DNA of 14,718 nt, from contig DAOVCZ010000021.1 of NCBI GenBank assembly GCA_030669775.1, positions 1 through 14,718 on the forward strand, read 5' to 3'. Shown in pieces: positions 1 to 6,835 of this stretch. The position numbers were made by a program, and so were the translations under genes. The first letter of the stretch is position 1, and the number at the start of each line of letters is the position of its first letter. The DNA is from Chloroflexota bacterium. GTDB lineage: Bacteria > Chloroflexota > Anaerolineae > Anaerolineales > UBA4823. Below the pieces are notes generated by a model. The model made no database searches, was not told where the DNA came from, and saw only the letters and a list, made by a program, of their open reading frames with translations.

Positions 1-504
1 CGGGCAGCTGCGGTAGACCAGCTGCAGATCTGGGGTGACAGGTTGGAGATACCTGTCATCGCCGGACAGCAAAATGGGGATCCCGGCGCTGTTGCATACG
101 ACACCGTTCAGGCAGCGGTTGCTCGCCAGTATGATTTAGCATTTATCGACACAGCTGGTCGCCTGCACACCAGATTTAATCTCATGGAAGAATTGAAAAA
201 AGTGCACCGGGTAACCGGCAAAGCCTTGCCTGGAGCACCCCACGCTGTCTGGTTGGTGATGGACGCTACTACTGGTCAAAACGCTTTACAGCAAGCACAC
301 GCATTCAAAGAGGCAGTCAATGTCACTGGAATCATCCTTGCTAAGCTAGATTCATCTGCCAGAGGAGGGATGGCCTTCGCAATTCAACAAGAACTGGGAT
401 TGCCTATTATCTTCGCTGGTTTAGGTGAATCACCTGAAGATCTTCAGCCCTTTGACCCCGACCTCTTTATTGATGGCATTTTAGCGCAAGAGGAGGACTC
501 TTAA
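1..504 (+). CDS. ftsY: Signal recognition particle receptor FtsY, C-terminal part (5' end outside window)
   Basis: Open from base 1 in frame 1, starting RAAAVDQLQIWGDR, so the gene begins upstream; 167 residues of the C-terminal NG (GTPase) domain are present. FtsY is the SRP receptor GTPase that docks ribosome-nascent-chain complexes at the membrane translocon. Visible SRP-GTPase motifs are the AAAVDQL stretch, the G3 motif DTAGRLHT followed by NLMEEL, DATTGQNAL, and a G4-like AKLDSSARGG (usually TKLDGTAKGG). The terminal FDPDLFIDGI segment is typical of FtsY and not of Ffh, which would continue into a methionine-rich M domain. The N-terminal A domain and P-loop are not in the window. The TAA stop overlaps the ATG of prfB by one base, which suggests translational coupling. 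Identity is very likely. Confidence 0.95.
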   Translation, partial: RAAAVDQLQIWGDRLEIPVIAGQQNGDPGAVAYDTVQAAVARQYDLAFIDTAGRLHTRFNLMEELKKVHRVTGKALPGAPHAVWLVMDATTGQNALQQAHAFKEAVNVTGIILAKLDSSARGGMAFAIQQELGLPIIFAGLGESPEDLQPFDPDLFIDGILAQEEDS

Positions 505-1611
505 TGCAAGAATTAATCGATCGTTTAATCGCAGTTGAACAAACTTTTAACAATCTATTGGAGCGTCTTTGACTTAGCTGCTAAAGAAATTCGTCTAGCC
601 AATCTGCGGATACAAGCAGAAGATCCTGATTTATGGCAAGATTCCGAAAAAGCACAGCGTTTGATGAAGGAAATTTCGGCTCTCAAAGAGGAGGTTAAGG
701 AATGGCAGACGCTACGGCAAACCATTGCGGACACCCTTGAATTAGCTCAGCTGGAAGATGAGAGCATTTACTCCGATCTTGATCGCGAGACTTTAAAGAT
801 TGAGGCTGAAGTATCAAAACGCGAGTTTGAAGTGAAGTTATCCGGACCTTATGATCGCGGCGATGCATTGCTTGCCATTCACGCGGGTGCTGGTGGGACT
901 GATTCCCAGGATTGGACTGAAATGCTTCAAAGGATGTATCTTAGATGGACTGAACGAAAAGGTTATAAGACCGACATCCTTGATCTGACATTCGGCGAGG
1001 AAGCTGGGATAAAAAGTGTGACGATATCAATTGAAGGCCGTTATGCTTACGGGTATCTGCGTTCTGAAAAAGGTGTTCACCGTCTGGTCCGGCTTTCACC
1101 GTTTGATGCAGCTCATCGCCGGCATACCTCTTTCGCGATGGTGGAGGTTCTCCCGCAAGTCGAGGAAGATTCTCAAGTTGAGATTAACGCTGATGACCTG
1201 CGAATCGATGTCTTCCGTTCATCGGGTGCAGGTGGTCAAAACGTCCAAAAGAATGCCACTGCTATCCGTATTACACATTTCCCGACTGGCATTGTCGTCA
1301 GCTGCCAGAATGAAAGATCACAGCTGCAAAACAAGCAAAACGCAATGAGGGTTTTACATTCCCGATTACTAGAGAAGAAGCAGCAGGAACAGGAAGATAA
1401 GATCGCCCAGCTGCGAGGCGAATATCAGAAGGCAGAATGGGGCAGCCAGATTCGTTCATATGTTTTGCACCCCTACCAGATGGTAAAGGATCATCGCACC
1501 GATTATGAAAAGGGCAACACCCAAGCGGTTCTCGATGGTGACTTGGATGACTTCATAGAAGCGTACTTGCGCAGCAAAGTTGGTGCAGATCAGACTGCAG
1601 ATCAGACTTGA
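504..1611 (+). CDS. prfB: Peptide chain release factor 2 (RF2), expressed through a programmed +1 frameshift
   Basis: RF2 terminates translation at UGA and UAA. The ATG at 504 is preceded by AGGAGG (491-496, 7-nt spacing). Twenty-two codons then reach an in-frame TGA at 570-572, and reading resumes in the +1 frame at GAC (571). The joined product (504-569 plus 571-1611) is 368 residues, close to the usual RF2 length of about 365. Landmarks are HAGAGGTDSQDW, the RF2-specific SPF anticodon-like tripeptide in RLSPFDAAHRRHTSF, the peptidyl-transferase motif GAGGQNVQKNATAIR, and YVLHPYQMVKDHRT near the end. The SPF tripeptide separates it from RF1 (PxT). A frame-blind annotation would start at a false codon near 535 and lose the real N-terminus MQELIDRLIAVEQTFNNLLE. 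The last eight residues are ADQTADQT, from a tandem 12-bp duplication. Confidence 0.97.
560..573 (+). promoter_or_regulatory. prfB +1 programmed frameshift site with internal Shine-Dalgarno
   Basis: GGAG (560-563), three spacer bases CGT, then CTT TGA C (567-573). This is the canonical RF2 autoregulation site. The internal SD pairs with 16S rRNA and strains the P-site tRNA-Leu on CTT, and the slow in-frame UGA lets the ribosome slip forward when RF2 is scarce. The 3-nt SD-to-CTT spacing matches the E. coli site. RF2 should therefore repress its own synthesis. Mechanism is from established knowledge; all elements are visible directly. Confidence 0.95.
1585..1608 (+). repeat. Perfect 12-bp tandem duplication at the 3' end of prfB
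   Basis: GCAGATCAGACT occurs twice with no gap, immediately before the TGA stop. It encodes the ADQTADQT tail of RF2, beyond the conserved core. It looks like a recent slippage duplication and is probably functionally neutral. Confidence 0.85.
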
Positions 1612-1636
1612 CATCTATCCTTCAGCCACGTATAAT
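1608..1636 (+). promoter_or_regulatory. Consensus sigma-70 promoter for rpmF-fabD
   Basis: TTGACA (1608-1613), exactly 17 bp, then TATAAT (1631-1636): a perfect match to the housekeeping consensus at both boxes with optimal spacing. The -35 box shares TTGA with the end of prfB, so the promoter is partly inside that gene. The expected start site is about 1643, just before a hairpin and 58 bases ahead of rpmF. This implies strong transcription, as fits a ribosomal protein gene. Confidence 0.88.
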
Positions 1637-1643
1637 CTTTCCT

Positions 1644-1662
1644 GCCTGCCCCAAGGGCAGGC
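1644..1662 (+). promoter_or_regulatory. 5'-leader hairpin at the rpmF transcript start
   Basis: GCCTGCCC (1644-1651) and GGGCAGGC (1655-1662) form a perfect 8-bp GC-rich stem with a CAA loop. It lies right at the predicted +1 of the consensus promoter and has no following U-run. It could therefore be a 5' stabilising stem, a terminator remnant for prfB, or a protein-binding leader element. Role is inferred; the structure is seen directly. Confidence 0.6.
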
Positions 1663-1700
1663 GTTGTCATGAGTTTATGAAATATTAGGAGAGTTCGTCA

Positions 1701-1886
1701 ATGACACCCTTACCAAAAAAGAAGATTTCTTCCGGGCGTAGAAATCGCCGTCGGGCTCATCATGCTCTGAAGGCAAGAAATCTTGTCCAGTGCTCCAATT
1801 GTGGAGAATCTCGTCTTCCCCATCACGTTTGCGGTAACTGTGGGTATTATCAAGGTCGCGAAATAATAGAGGTCGAGCAAGAATAA
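1701..1886 (+). CDS. rpmF: 50S ribosomal protein L32, zinc-binding form
   Basis: The 61-residue product has the L32 N-terminus (PLPKKKISSGRRNRRRAHH) followed by a C4 zinc ribbon: C31-x2-C34 and C44-x2-C47, with G48 and an acidic tail. It is a structural component of the large ribosomal subunit, near the peptide exit region. Having all four cysteines makes it the C+ (zinc-containing) type; a C- paralogue under zinc control could exist elsewhere but is not visible here. AGGAG at 1687-1691 sits 9 bases before the ATG and fixes the start. Upstream are the consensus promoter and leader hairpin; downstream is a strong inverted repeat before fabD. The rpmF-fab linkage is common in bacteria and ties ribosome and lipid synthesis together. 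Confidence 0.96.
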   Translation: MTPLPKKKISSGRRNRRRAHHALKARNLVQCSNCGESRLPHHVCGNCGYYQGREIIEVEQE

Positions 1887-1895
1887 TCCATCACA

Positions 1896-1920
1896 ACGGG
1901 CCGTGAAGTTCACGGCCCGT
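1896..1920 (+). terminator. Strong inverted repeat between rpmF and fabD (terminator/attenuator-like)
   Basis: ACGGGCCGTGA (1896-1906), loop AGT, TCACGGCCCGT (1910-1920): an 11-bp perfect stem rich in GC. The bases after it (ATGTCTATCC) contain no U-run, so classical intrinsic termination would be inefficient. It may attenuate or process the transcript so that rpmF is made in excess over fabD, or protect the 3' end of rpmF mRNA. The stem is certain; the role is inferred. Confidence 0.65.
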
Positions 1921-1940
1921 ATGTCTATCCTCCACTTAGA

Positions 1941-2888
1941 ATGCCTTCAAACAAAGATCGTATCGCCTTTTTGTTCCCGGGACAGGGGTCACAATCAGTT
2001 GGGATGGGCCAGCAGTTGGCGGCTGCAAACCCACTCGCAAACCAGACTTTCATGGACGCTGATCGCCTCCTGGGTTATTCGTCTTCCACGATATCCTGGT
2101 CGGGTCCGGATGAGCAGCTCAATGACACTATAAACACACAACCAGCGCTTTTTGTACACTCTATCGCTGCGCTGAGCGTGATTCAAGAAAAATACCCTGA
2201 TTTACATCCTGCATTCGTTGCTGGTCACTCGATGGGAGAATTGAGCGCCTTGGTCTGTGCTGGGTCATTAAATTTCAAAGATGGTTTGCTTCTTGTTCGC
2301 AAACGTGGCGAGCTGATGAAGCAAGCTGGAAAAAAATCTCCTGGCGGCATGGCTGCAATACTTGGCCTAGATATTGATACACTTGAAAAGATTTGTTCAG
2401 CTGCCAGTAAAGATACCGAAATCGTTCAAATCGCAAACGATAATTGCCCAGGACAGGTAGTGATCTCCGGCGCTTCTGCAGCTTTGGATCGTGCCATGCA
2501 GTCCGCCAAGGATGCGGGTTCCCGTCGTGCCGTTCGCCTTGCAGTAAGCATTGCCGCTCATTCGCCATTGATGGCTCACGCCCAGGATAGCTTCAACCAG
2601 GCAGTTGATTCGGTGCAATTCACAGATCCAACTATCCCAATAATCGGCAACGTAAGCGCCCTACCCCTGCTGAAAGTTGAGGACATTCGAATAGATTTGC
2701 AGGCTCAATTGAATTCAAGAGTTCGTTGGACAGAGACAATCCAGTTATTGCTCTCCAAAGGTGTTTCAACCTTTATAGAAATAGGGAATAACTCTGTGTT
2801 GGTTGGTTTACTTAAACGTATTGACAACAAAGCAAGGGGATATTCAATCGGAAATCCAGAAGACTTTGAAATACTATCGACCATCTAG
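1941..2888 (+). CDS. fabD: Malonyl-CoA:ACP transacylase
   Basis: This cytosolic enzyme loads malonate from CoA onto acyl carrier protein for type II fatty-acid synthesis. The 315-residue length is typical. Motifs in order: FLFPGQGSQ (10-18), the nucleophile elbow GHSMGE with Ser97, the malonate-carboxylate arginine in LVRKRG (R122), the NDNCPGQVVISG stretch (166-177), the catalytic histidine in SIAAHSPLM (His207), and NVSALPL. The only in-frame start that keeps the N-terminus is the ATG at 1941. No purine-rich Shine-Dalgarno precedes it (CCTCCACTTAGA), so initiation is unusual or weak. The rpmF hairpin ends 20 bases upstream. plsX, fabH and acpP, often neighbours of fabD, are absent here. Confidence 0.96.
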   Translation: MPSNKDRIAFLFPGQGSQSVGMGQQLAAANPLANQTFMDADRLLGYSSSTISWSGPDEQLNDTINTQPALFVHSIAALSVIQEKYPDLHPAFVAGHSMGELSALVCAGSLNFKDGLLLVRKRGELMKQAGKKSPGGMAAILGLDIDTLEKICSAASKDTEIVQIANDNCPGQVVISGASAALDRAMQSAKDAGSRRAVRLAVSIAAHSPLMAHAQDSFNQAVDSVQFTDPTIPIIGNVSALPLLKVEDIRIDLQAQLNSRVRWTETIQLLLSKGVSTFIEIGNNSVLVGLLKRIDNKARGYSIGNPEDFEILSTI

Positions 2889-2930
2889 TGAATTCAACAC
2901 CATATCTCAGCAGAATATCCTCTCTAATTA

Positions 2931-2957
2931 GGATAATTGATTACGGTATAATTATCC
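2931..2957 (+). promoter_or_regulatory. Inverted repeat overlapping a probable fabG promoter (candidate operator)
   Basis: GGATAATT (2931-2938) and AATTATCC (2950-2957) are perfect 8-bp inverted repeats separated by 11 bases. TATAAT (2947-2952) overlaps the right arm and would serve as the -10 box of a promoter for fabG; no convincing -35 lies 17 bp upstream. A dyad straddling the -10 is the usual geometry of a repressor operator, possibly for a lipid-responsive regulator. Operator function is inferred. Confidence 0.5.
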
Positions 2958-2981
2958 CAACTTTGCAATCAGGAGTCGTCT

Positions 2982-3746
2982 ATGTCCCTGCCCTCAAGAA
3001 TCTCCCTGGAAGGTAGAGTTGCTATCGTGACCGGCTCATCGCGCGGCATCGGTCGCACTATCGCCAAGGAATTAGCCCTGAGAGGCGCAGCAGTTGTTGT
3101 TAATTATCATAAATCAGCTACCGCAGCAGACGAAGTTGTCACGGAAATTCGATCTGCTGGTGGACTGGCTCAGGCCTTACAAGCCGATGTATCTGATTTC
3201 AAGGCAGCCCAAGGTTTGATCAAATTCGCGATTGACACTTTTGAGGGTCTCGACATCCTGGTGAACAATGCTGGAATTACCAGAGATAAATTAATCATGA
3301 TGATGACCGAAGAGGATTGGGATGTCGTCCAGGCAACCAACCTGAAAAGTACTTTCAATTGCTCAAAACCAGCTGTACGGTACATGATGCGTAAACGCTA
3401 TGGTCGCATCATCAACATCACTTCTGTCGCCGGTCAGATGGGAAATCCGGGACAAACCAATTATTCTGCATCGAAGGCTGGTCAAATTGGATTCACAAAA
3501 GCACTTGCTCGTGAAATTGGCTCGCGTAAAATAACTGTAAACGCCATCGCAGCTGGTTATGTAGAAACTGATATTTGGGCTGGTGTACCAGAGGAAGCCA
3601 GGGAAGCAATTCTCTCCATGATTCCTTTGGAGCGCAAAGGGGAAACCCAGGAAATTGCGGATGCAGTCGCTTTCCTAGCATCTGAACAGGCTTCGTACAT
3701 CACTGGACAGGTAATTGGTATTGATGGCGGAATGACTATGATGTAG
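2982..3746 (+). CDS. fabG: 3-oxoacyl-[ACP] reductase, short-chain dehydrogenase
   Basis: Reduces 3-oxoacyl-ACP to 3-hydroxyacyl-ACP with NADPH in fatty-acid elongation. The 254-residue SDR has the cofactor motif TGSSRGIG (17-24), the NNAG motif (95-98), and the full catalytic tetrad N120, S148, Y161 and K165 (YSASK). The ending ITGQVIGIDGGMTMM is typical of FabG. AGGAG at 2971-2975, 6 bases before the ATG, supports the start. It lies 93 bases after fabD, with its own likely promoter and palindrome in the gap. SDRs are a huge family, so the exact substrate rests on the fabD neighbour and FabG-like ends; a secondary 3-hydroxyacyl-CoA role is possible. Confidence 0.92.
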   Translation: MSLPSRISLEGRVAIVTGSSRGIGRTIAKELALRGAAVVVNYHKSATAADEVVTEIRSAGGLAQALQADVSDFKAAQGLIKFAIDTFEGLDILVNNAGITRDKLIMMMTEEDWDVVQATNLKSTFNCSKPAVRYMMRKRYGRIINITSVAGQMGNPGQTNYSASKAGQIGFTKALAREIGSRKITVNAIAAGYVETDIWAGVPEEAREAILSMIPLERKGETQEIADAVAFLASEQASYITGQVIGIDGGMTMM

Positions 3747-3759
3747 TTTCCGGAGGAAT

Positions 3760-4134
3760 ATGACTGACAATTCTGTAACACCCGGGAAAACAACCATATC
3801 GATCGATGTCATATTGACCATTTCCAGGCTGACCACGCTGGATGTTCCAGGAGTCAGTCGAATGAGTCAGGTGCCTTCCCGACGCTTCAGGACCATTCTG
3901 CTGCACCGTCAGGAGGAAGATGGCTTGCATGTTGAAGTCGAGGATGATATCGTCTACACTGATATCTACGTAGTTCTGGATGCAGACGTCAACATACGTG
4001 AAGTTGGCCGAAATATTCAAGCCGCGGTCGCCCGTGCAATCACTGACATGATTGGCATGCAAGTAGGTGTGATTAATGTCCACGTCGAAGATATTGATTA
4101 CCCAGAGGCACCTAAGACTTCTGATAATTTATGA
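3760..4134 (+). CDS. Asp23/Gls24 family envelope stress-type protein (DUF322)
   Basis: The 124-residue protein opens with GKTTISIDVILTISRLTTLDVPGVSRM, the characteristic start of Asp23/Gls24 (DUF322) proteins. These form small alpha/beta domains, abundant near the membrane in Gram-positives and linked to envelope stress; a related copy (YqhY) is commonly encoded next to acetyl-CoA carboxylase and nusB genes in Firmicutes. No signal peptide or membrane segment is visible, so it is cytosolic. It starts 13 bases after fabG with GGAGG (3752-3756) close to the ATG. Its TGA overlaps the nusB ATG. Placement between a lipid gene and nusB matches the YqhY arrangement, suggesting the YqhY-like branch. 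Biochemical role unknown. Confidence 0.88.
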   Translation: MTDNSVTPGKTTISIDVILTISRLTTLDVPGVSRMSQVPSRRFRTILLHRQEEDGLHVEVEDDIVYTDIYVVLDADVNIREVGRNIQAAVARAITDMIGMQVGVINVHVEDIDYPEAPKTSDNL

Positions 4135-4574
4135 AAGCTCGTACCAGGGCACGCGCAGTTGCCCTGCAGGCACTTTACGAAATTGATATGGTTGGTCACC
4201 CTCCCCTATTAGTGATCAATGACCGGTTATCAGACAATGACCTTGATGAAAAACTGGCAGAGTTTGTCAGTCAAATCACCATGGGTGTGTGGCCGATCGT
4301 TGAGGAGCTTGATCAATTCATCGCCGAACATGCCCCTGAGTGGCCGCTCAACCAGGTGGCGACAGTCGATCGTAATATATTGCGCATTGCTTTGTGGGAG
4401 TTTGCCGTCAGCGAAAACACTCCGATAAAAGTCGCCATCAATGAAGCTGTAGAACTCGCAAAGGTATTTGGTTCGGATAGCTCTCCCCGATTTATCAATG
4501 GTGTATTAGGCAGTCTCGCCACTCGCCAAAATGAGATTCGCCAATCTTTACAACATCTCCAAAATCCCCCATAA
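4131..4574 (+). CDS. nusB: Transcription antitermination factor NusB
   Basis: The 147-residue all-helical protein has the NusB signature: N-terminal KARTRARAVALQALYEIDM, then VDRNILRIALWE (about 79-90) and AINEAVELAKVFGSDSSPRFINGVLGSL. With NusE (S10) it binds boxA RNA and supports antitermination of rRNA operons. It starts by a 4-base ATGA overlap with the preceding Asp23-like gene, indicating translational coupling. It is followed after 5 bases by the tatA/B-like gene. The family identification is solid. Confidence 0.95.
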   Translation: MKARTRARAVALQALYEIDMVGHPPLLVINDRLSDNDLDEKLAEFVSQITMGVWPIVEELDQFIAEHAPEWPLNQVATVDRNILRIALWEFAVSENTPIKVAINEAVELAKVFGSDSSPRFINGVLGSLATRQNEIRQSLQHLQNPP

Positions 4575-4579
4575 TCATT

Positions 4580-4990
4580 ATGGATATCCTTGGTATCGGT
4601 CCACTTGAATTAATCTTTATCCTGATCATCGCTTTGATCGTATTAGGTCCCTCCGATATAGTCACAGCCGGGCGAACAATTGGTAGATTCCTGCGCCAGG
4701 TCGTTACTTCATCCACCTGGCGCGCTGTCACCCGCACCTCGGATGAACTTCGTACACTTCCAAATAAACTTATTCGCGAGGCGGGTTTGGAGGAGGATTT
4801 CAAGGAGATACAGGAAACAACCAAACAAGCAGTGCCACCTAGCCTTAATTCAGATATATCAAAATGGCAGGAAGATATCGATACCTGGACGACTCCCCCC
4901 TCGATTGGCAAACAACCTCCTGAAGCTGAAGCTTCTGACGATGACCAGACTACTGCAATAGAAGATCAGATCGAGGAGGAAGAAGGCTAA
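4580..4990 (+). CDS. tatA: Sec-independent translocase component, TatA/TatB-like
   Basis: A single N-terminal membrane segment (MDILGIGPLELIFILIIALIVLGP, about residues 5-23) is followed by the Gly-Pro hinge, an amphipathic helix (VTAGRTIGRFLRQVV) and a long acidic hydrophilic tail (about 100-136). This is the TatA/TatB plan. Residue 10 in GPLEL is Glu, as in TatB and in some TatA proteins of other phyla. The long tail (136 residues in total) also resembles TatB, so A versus B cannot be settled here; it may serve both roles. It is directly followed by tatC (3-base gap). No clear Shine-Dalgarno precedes the ATG; coupling to nusB translation is likely. Acts in the cytoplasmic membrane to export folded twin-arginine proteins. 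Confidence 0.88.
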   Translation: MDILGIGPLELIFILIIALIVLGPSDIVTAGRTIGRFLRQVVTSSTWRAVTRTSDELRTLPNKLIREAGLEEDFKEIQETTKQAVPPSLNSDISKWQEDIDTWTTPPSIGKQPPEAEASDDDQTTAIEDQIEEEEG

Positions 4991-4993
4991 TCG

Positions 4994-5887
4994 ATGCGAA
5001 TACTGATACGCGCAATCTGGAATTTATTATTAGCCCCGTTCCGTTGGCTTCGAACTATGTTCGGAGAAATAAAATCTTTCCTCTCCGATGAGCCTGAAGA
5101 TACACCACTCGGCGATTCTCTGGAAAAGGCATTCAACAGTCCTCAGAGCTTATTAGTTCACCTGGATGCTCTTCGCAAGCATCTGTTTAGATCTGCACTT
5201 GTTTTAGCGCTAACCACCGTGCTTGCCTTTGCTTTCGCTTCTCAAATTATTGATCTCCTCGCCCTTCCAGTTGGCGGTATAGAAGCGCTGGTCGCGATTG
5301 ACCCAACTGAACCGATTGGCACTTTCATGCGGGTATCCCTGATGACAGCCTTTGCCATCACCTTACCCTATATCATTCTAGAATTGTGGTTGTTTATTGC
5401 CCCTGGATTAAGTCGTGATTCACGAATATTTGGTCTATACGCAATCCCGATCGCGGTGATTTTTTTCATTGGTGGTATGGCTTTTGCCTATTTTGTATTA
5501 TTACCAACCGCGATACCTTTCTTGGTCAACTTCGGGGGGATCACAAGCCAGATTCGACCATCATCGTATATCCGCTTCGTGACCTCAATTATGTTCTGGA
5601 TTGGGATCGCTTTTCAATTCCCACTGATTATCTATGTACTGGCAAGAGTTGGCCTAATCAAAGCTAAGGTTTTAATCGAACAATGGCGATTGGCAGTCGT
5701 TATAATTGCTATCTTATCTGCAGCGATTACGCCGACGATCGATCCGGTAAACATGGCTCTCGTCATGGGACCCATGATTGTTCTCTATTTCTTAGGTATT
5801 GTCTTAGCTACGATTGCCGAGCGAGCTCGTTCTCGAGATTTAAGTGAACAGGAATCCCAAAGCGACTCTATCTCTCCAACACCATAA
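4994..5887 (+). CDS. tatC: Sec-independent protein translocase subunit TatC, divergent
   Basis: TatC is the multispanning receptor for twin-arginine signal peptides. The 297-residue protein has the family blocks: VHLDALRKHLFRS (56-68), PIGTFMRVSL, LWLFIAPGLSRDSR (131-144), FVLLPTAIPFLVNF, and AITPTIDPVNM (244-254), with about six hydrophobic segments. There is an extra N-terminal stretch of about 50 residues before the usual start, with its own amphipathic, hydrophobic part. Compared from memory with E. coli TatC, four well-known glutamates appear replaced: E15 by A60, E103 by S143, E170 by Q208 and E227 by F267. Asp59 and Asp142 lie next to the first two. The 3-base gap to the tatA/B-like gene indicates one operon. 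Identity is secure; signal recognition may differ. Confidence 0.94.
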   Translation: MRILIRAIWNLLLAPFRWLRTMFGEIKSFLSDEPEDTPLGDSLEKAFNSPQSLLVHLDALRKHLFRSALVLALTTVLAFAFASQIIDLLALPVGGIEALVAIDPTEPIGTFMRVSLMTAFAITLPYIILELWLFIAPGLSRDSRIFGLYAIPIAVIFFIGGMAFAYFVLLPTAIPFLVNFGGITSQIRPSSYIRFVTSIMFWIGIAFQFPLIIYVLARVGLIKAKVLIEQWRLAVVIIAILSAAITPTIDPVNMALVMGPMIVLYFLGIVLATIAERARSRDLSEQESQSDSISPTP

Positions 5888-5917
5888 TTAAGCTGCTTCA
5901 TCATTAACGGAGGCTCT

Positions 5918-6790
5918 ATGCGTGCACGACGCGCCCTTCTTTATATGCCAGGCGACGATCTGCACAAAATTCACAATGCAACCACCCTGGATGTGGATTG
6001 TGTCTGCATGGATACCGAAGATGGGGTAGCTATCAATCACAAGAAAATCGCCAGGGAGACAATTGCAGAAGCCTTACGAACTATTGATTTTGGTCGCTCG
6101 GAACGCCTGGTAAGAATAAATCCAGTCGGCTCAGTATTCATTGAGGATGATCTTCGTAATATAATTCCTGCCAGACCAGACGGGATCGTTATTCCAAAAG
6201 TAAAGGATGCTGACCAGATTAATTGGGTCAACGACCAAATATCGAGGTACGAAGAGCAAAACAACTGGCTCATTGGCTCCATCATATTAATTGCGATCAT
6301 CGAATCCGCCATTGGCATCGTTCATTTACCGGAAATTGCCACATCTAGCAGCAGACTAGAGGCCTTGATCTTTGGCGCGGAGGATTTAGCCGCAGATATC
6401 GGAGCAGAAAGATCAAAATCAGGATGGGAGGTTTTTTATGCCAGGAGTGCACTCGTAACTTATGCTGCTGCATATGGACTACAAGCGATTGACATGGTCA
6501 ATATTGACTTCCAGGACATCCCCGCACTGCGAGTGCAGGCTACCCAAGGAGTGAAAATGGGCTTTTCTGGAAAGCAAGTAATTCATCCAAACCAGGTTCA
6601 ACCAGTTCAAGAGGCATTCACACCAAGCGATGAACAGATAAGTGATGCCCAAACCATCGTCGAAGCTTTCAATGCCCACCAGGCAGAAGGTCGCGGCGCC
6701 TTCGCTGAGGATGGAAAAATGATCGACGCACCTTTAGTCAAATCTGCCCAGGCACTCCTTGAACGTGCCCGGGCTGCAGGAAAAATTTAG
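5918..6790 (+). CDS. HpcH/HpaI-CitE family acyl-CoA lyase, close to citramalyl-CoA lyase (CLYBL)
   Basis: The 290-residue TIM-barrel lyase has YMPGDD (9-14), MDTEDGV (31-37), the substrate arginine in LVRIN (R66), PKV with K94, IIES with Mg-ligand E129, FGAED with E155/D156, and GFSGKQVIHPNQ (215-226). It ends with the MIDAP motif (D270). CitE-family members cleave (3S)-hydroxyacyl-CoAs such as malyl-, citramalyl- or citryl-CoA by retro-Claisen chemistry with Mg2+. The C-terminal half (YGLQAID, IDFQD, GKQVIHPNQ, the GAF and MIDxP segments) recalls mammalian CLYBL, a (3S)-citramalyl-CoA lyase making acetyl-CoA and pyruvate; this comparison is from memory. GGAGG precedes the ATG. It sits 30 bases after tatC and 45 before the thiolase-fold genes. 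Substrate not proven. Confidence 0.85.
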   Translation: MRARRALLYMPGDDLHKIHNATTLDVDCVCMDTEDGVAINHKKIARETIAEALRTIDFGRSERLVRINPVGSVFIEDDLRNIIPARPDGIVIPKVKDADQINWVNDQISRYEEQNNWLIGSIILIAIIESAIGIVHLPEIATSSSRLEALIFGAEDLAADIGAERSKSGWEVFYARSALVTYAAAYGLQAIDMVNIDFQDIPALRVQATQGVKMGFSGKQVIHPNQVQPVQEAFTPSDEQISDAQTIVEAFNAHQAEGRGAFAEDGKMIDAPLVKSAQALLERARAAGKI

Positions 6791-6835
6791 CTAATGCATA
6801 CAGAATAAAACACACTTATTACAAGGAGGCCTTCT

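Noticed and set aside
5888..5917. Promoter or terminator between tatC and the CLYBL-like gene
   Set aside because: Only 30 bases with a GGAGG ribosome site; no recognisable hairpin or promoter boxes, so read-through from tatC remains possible.
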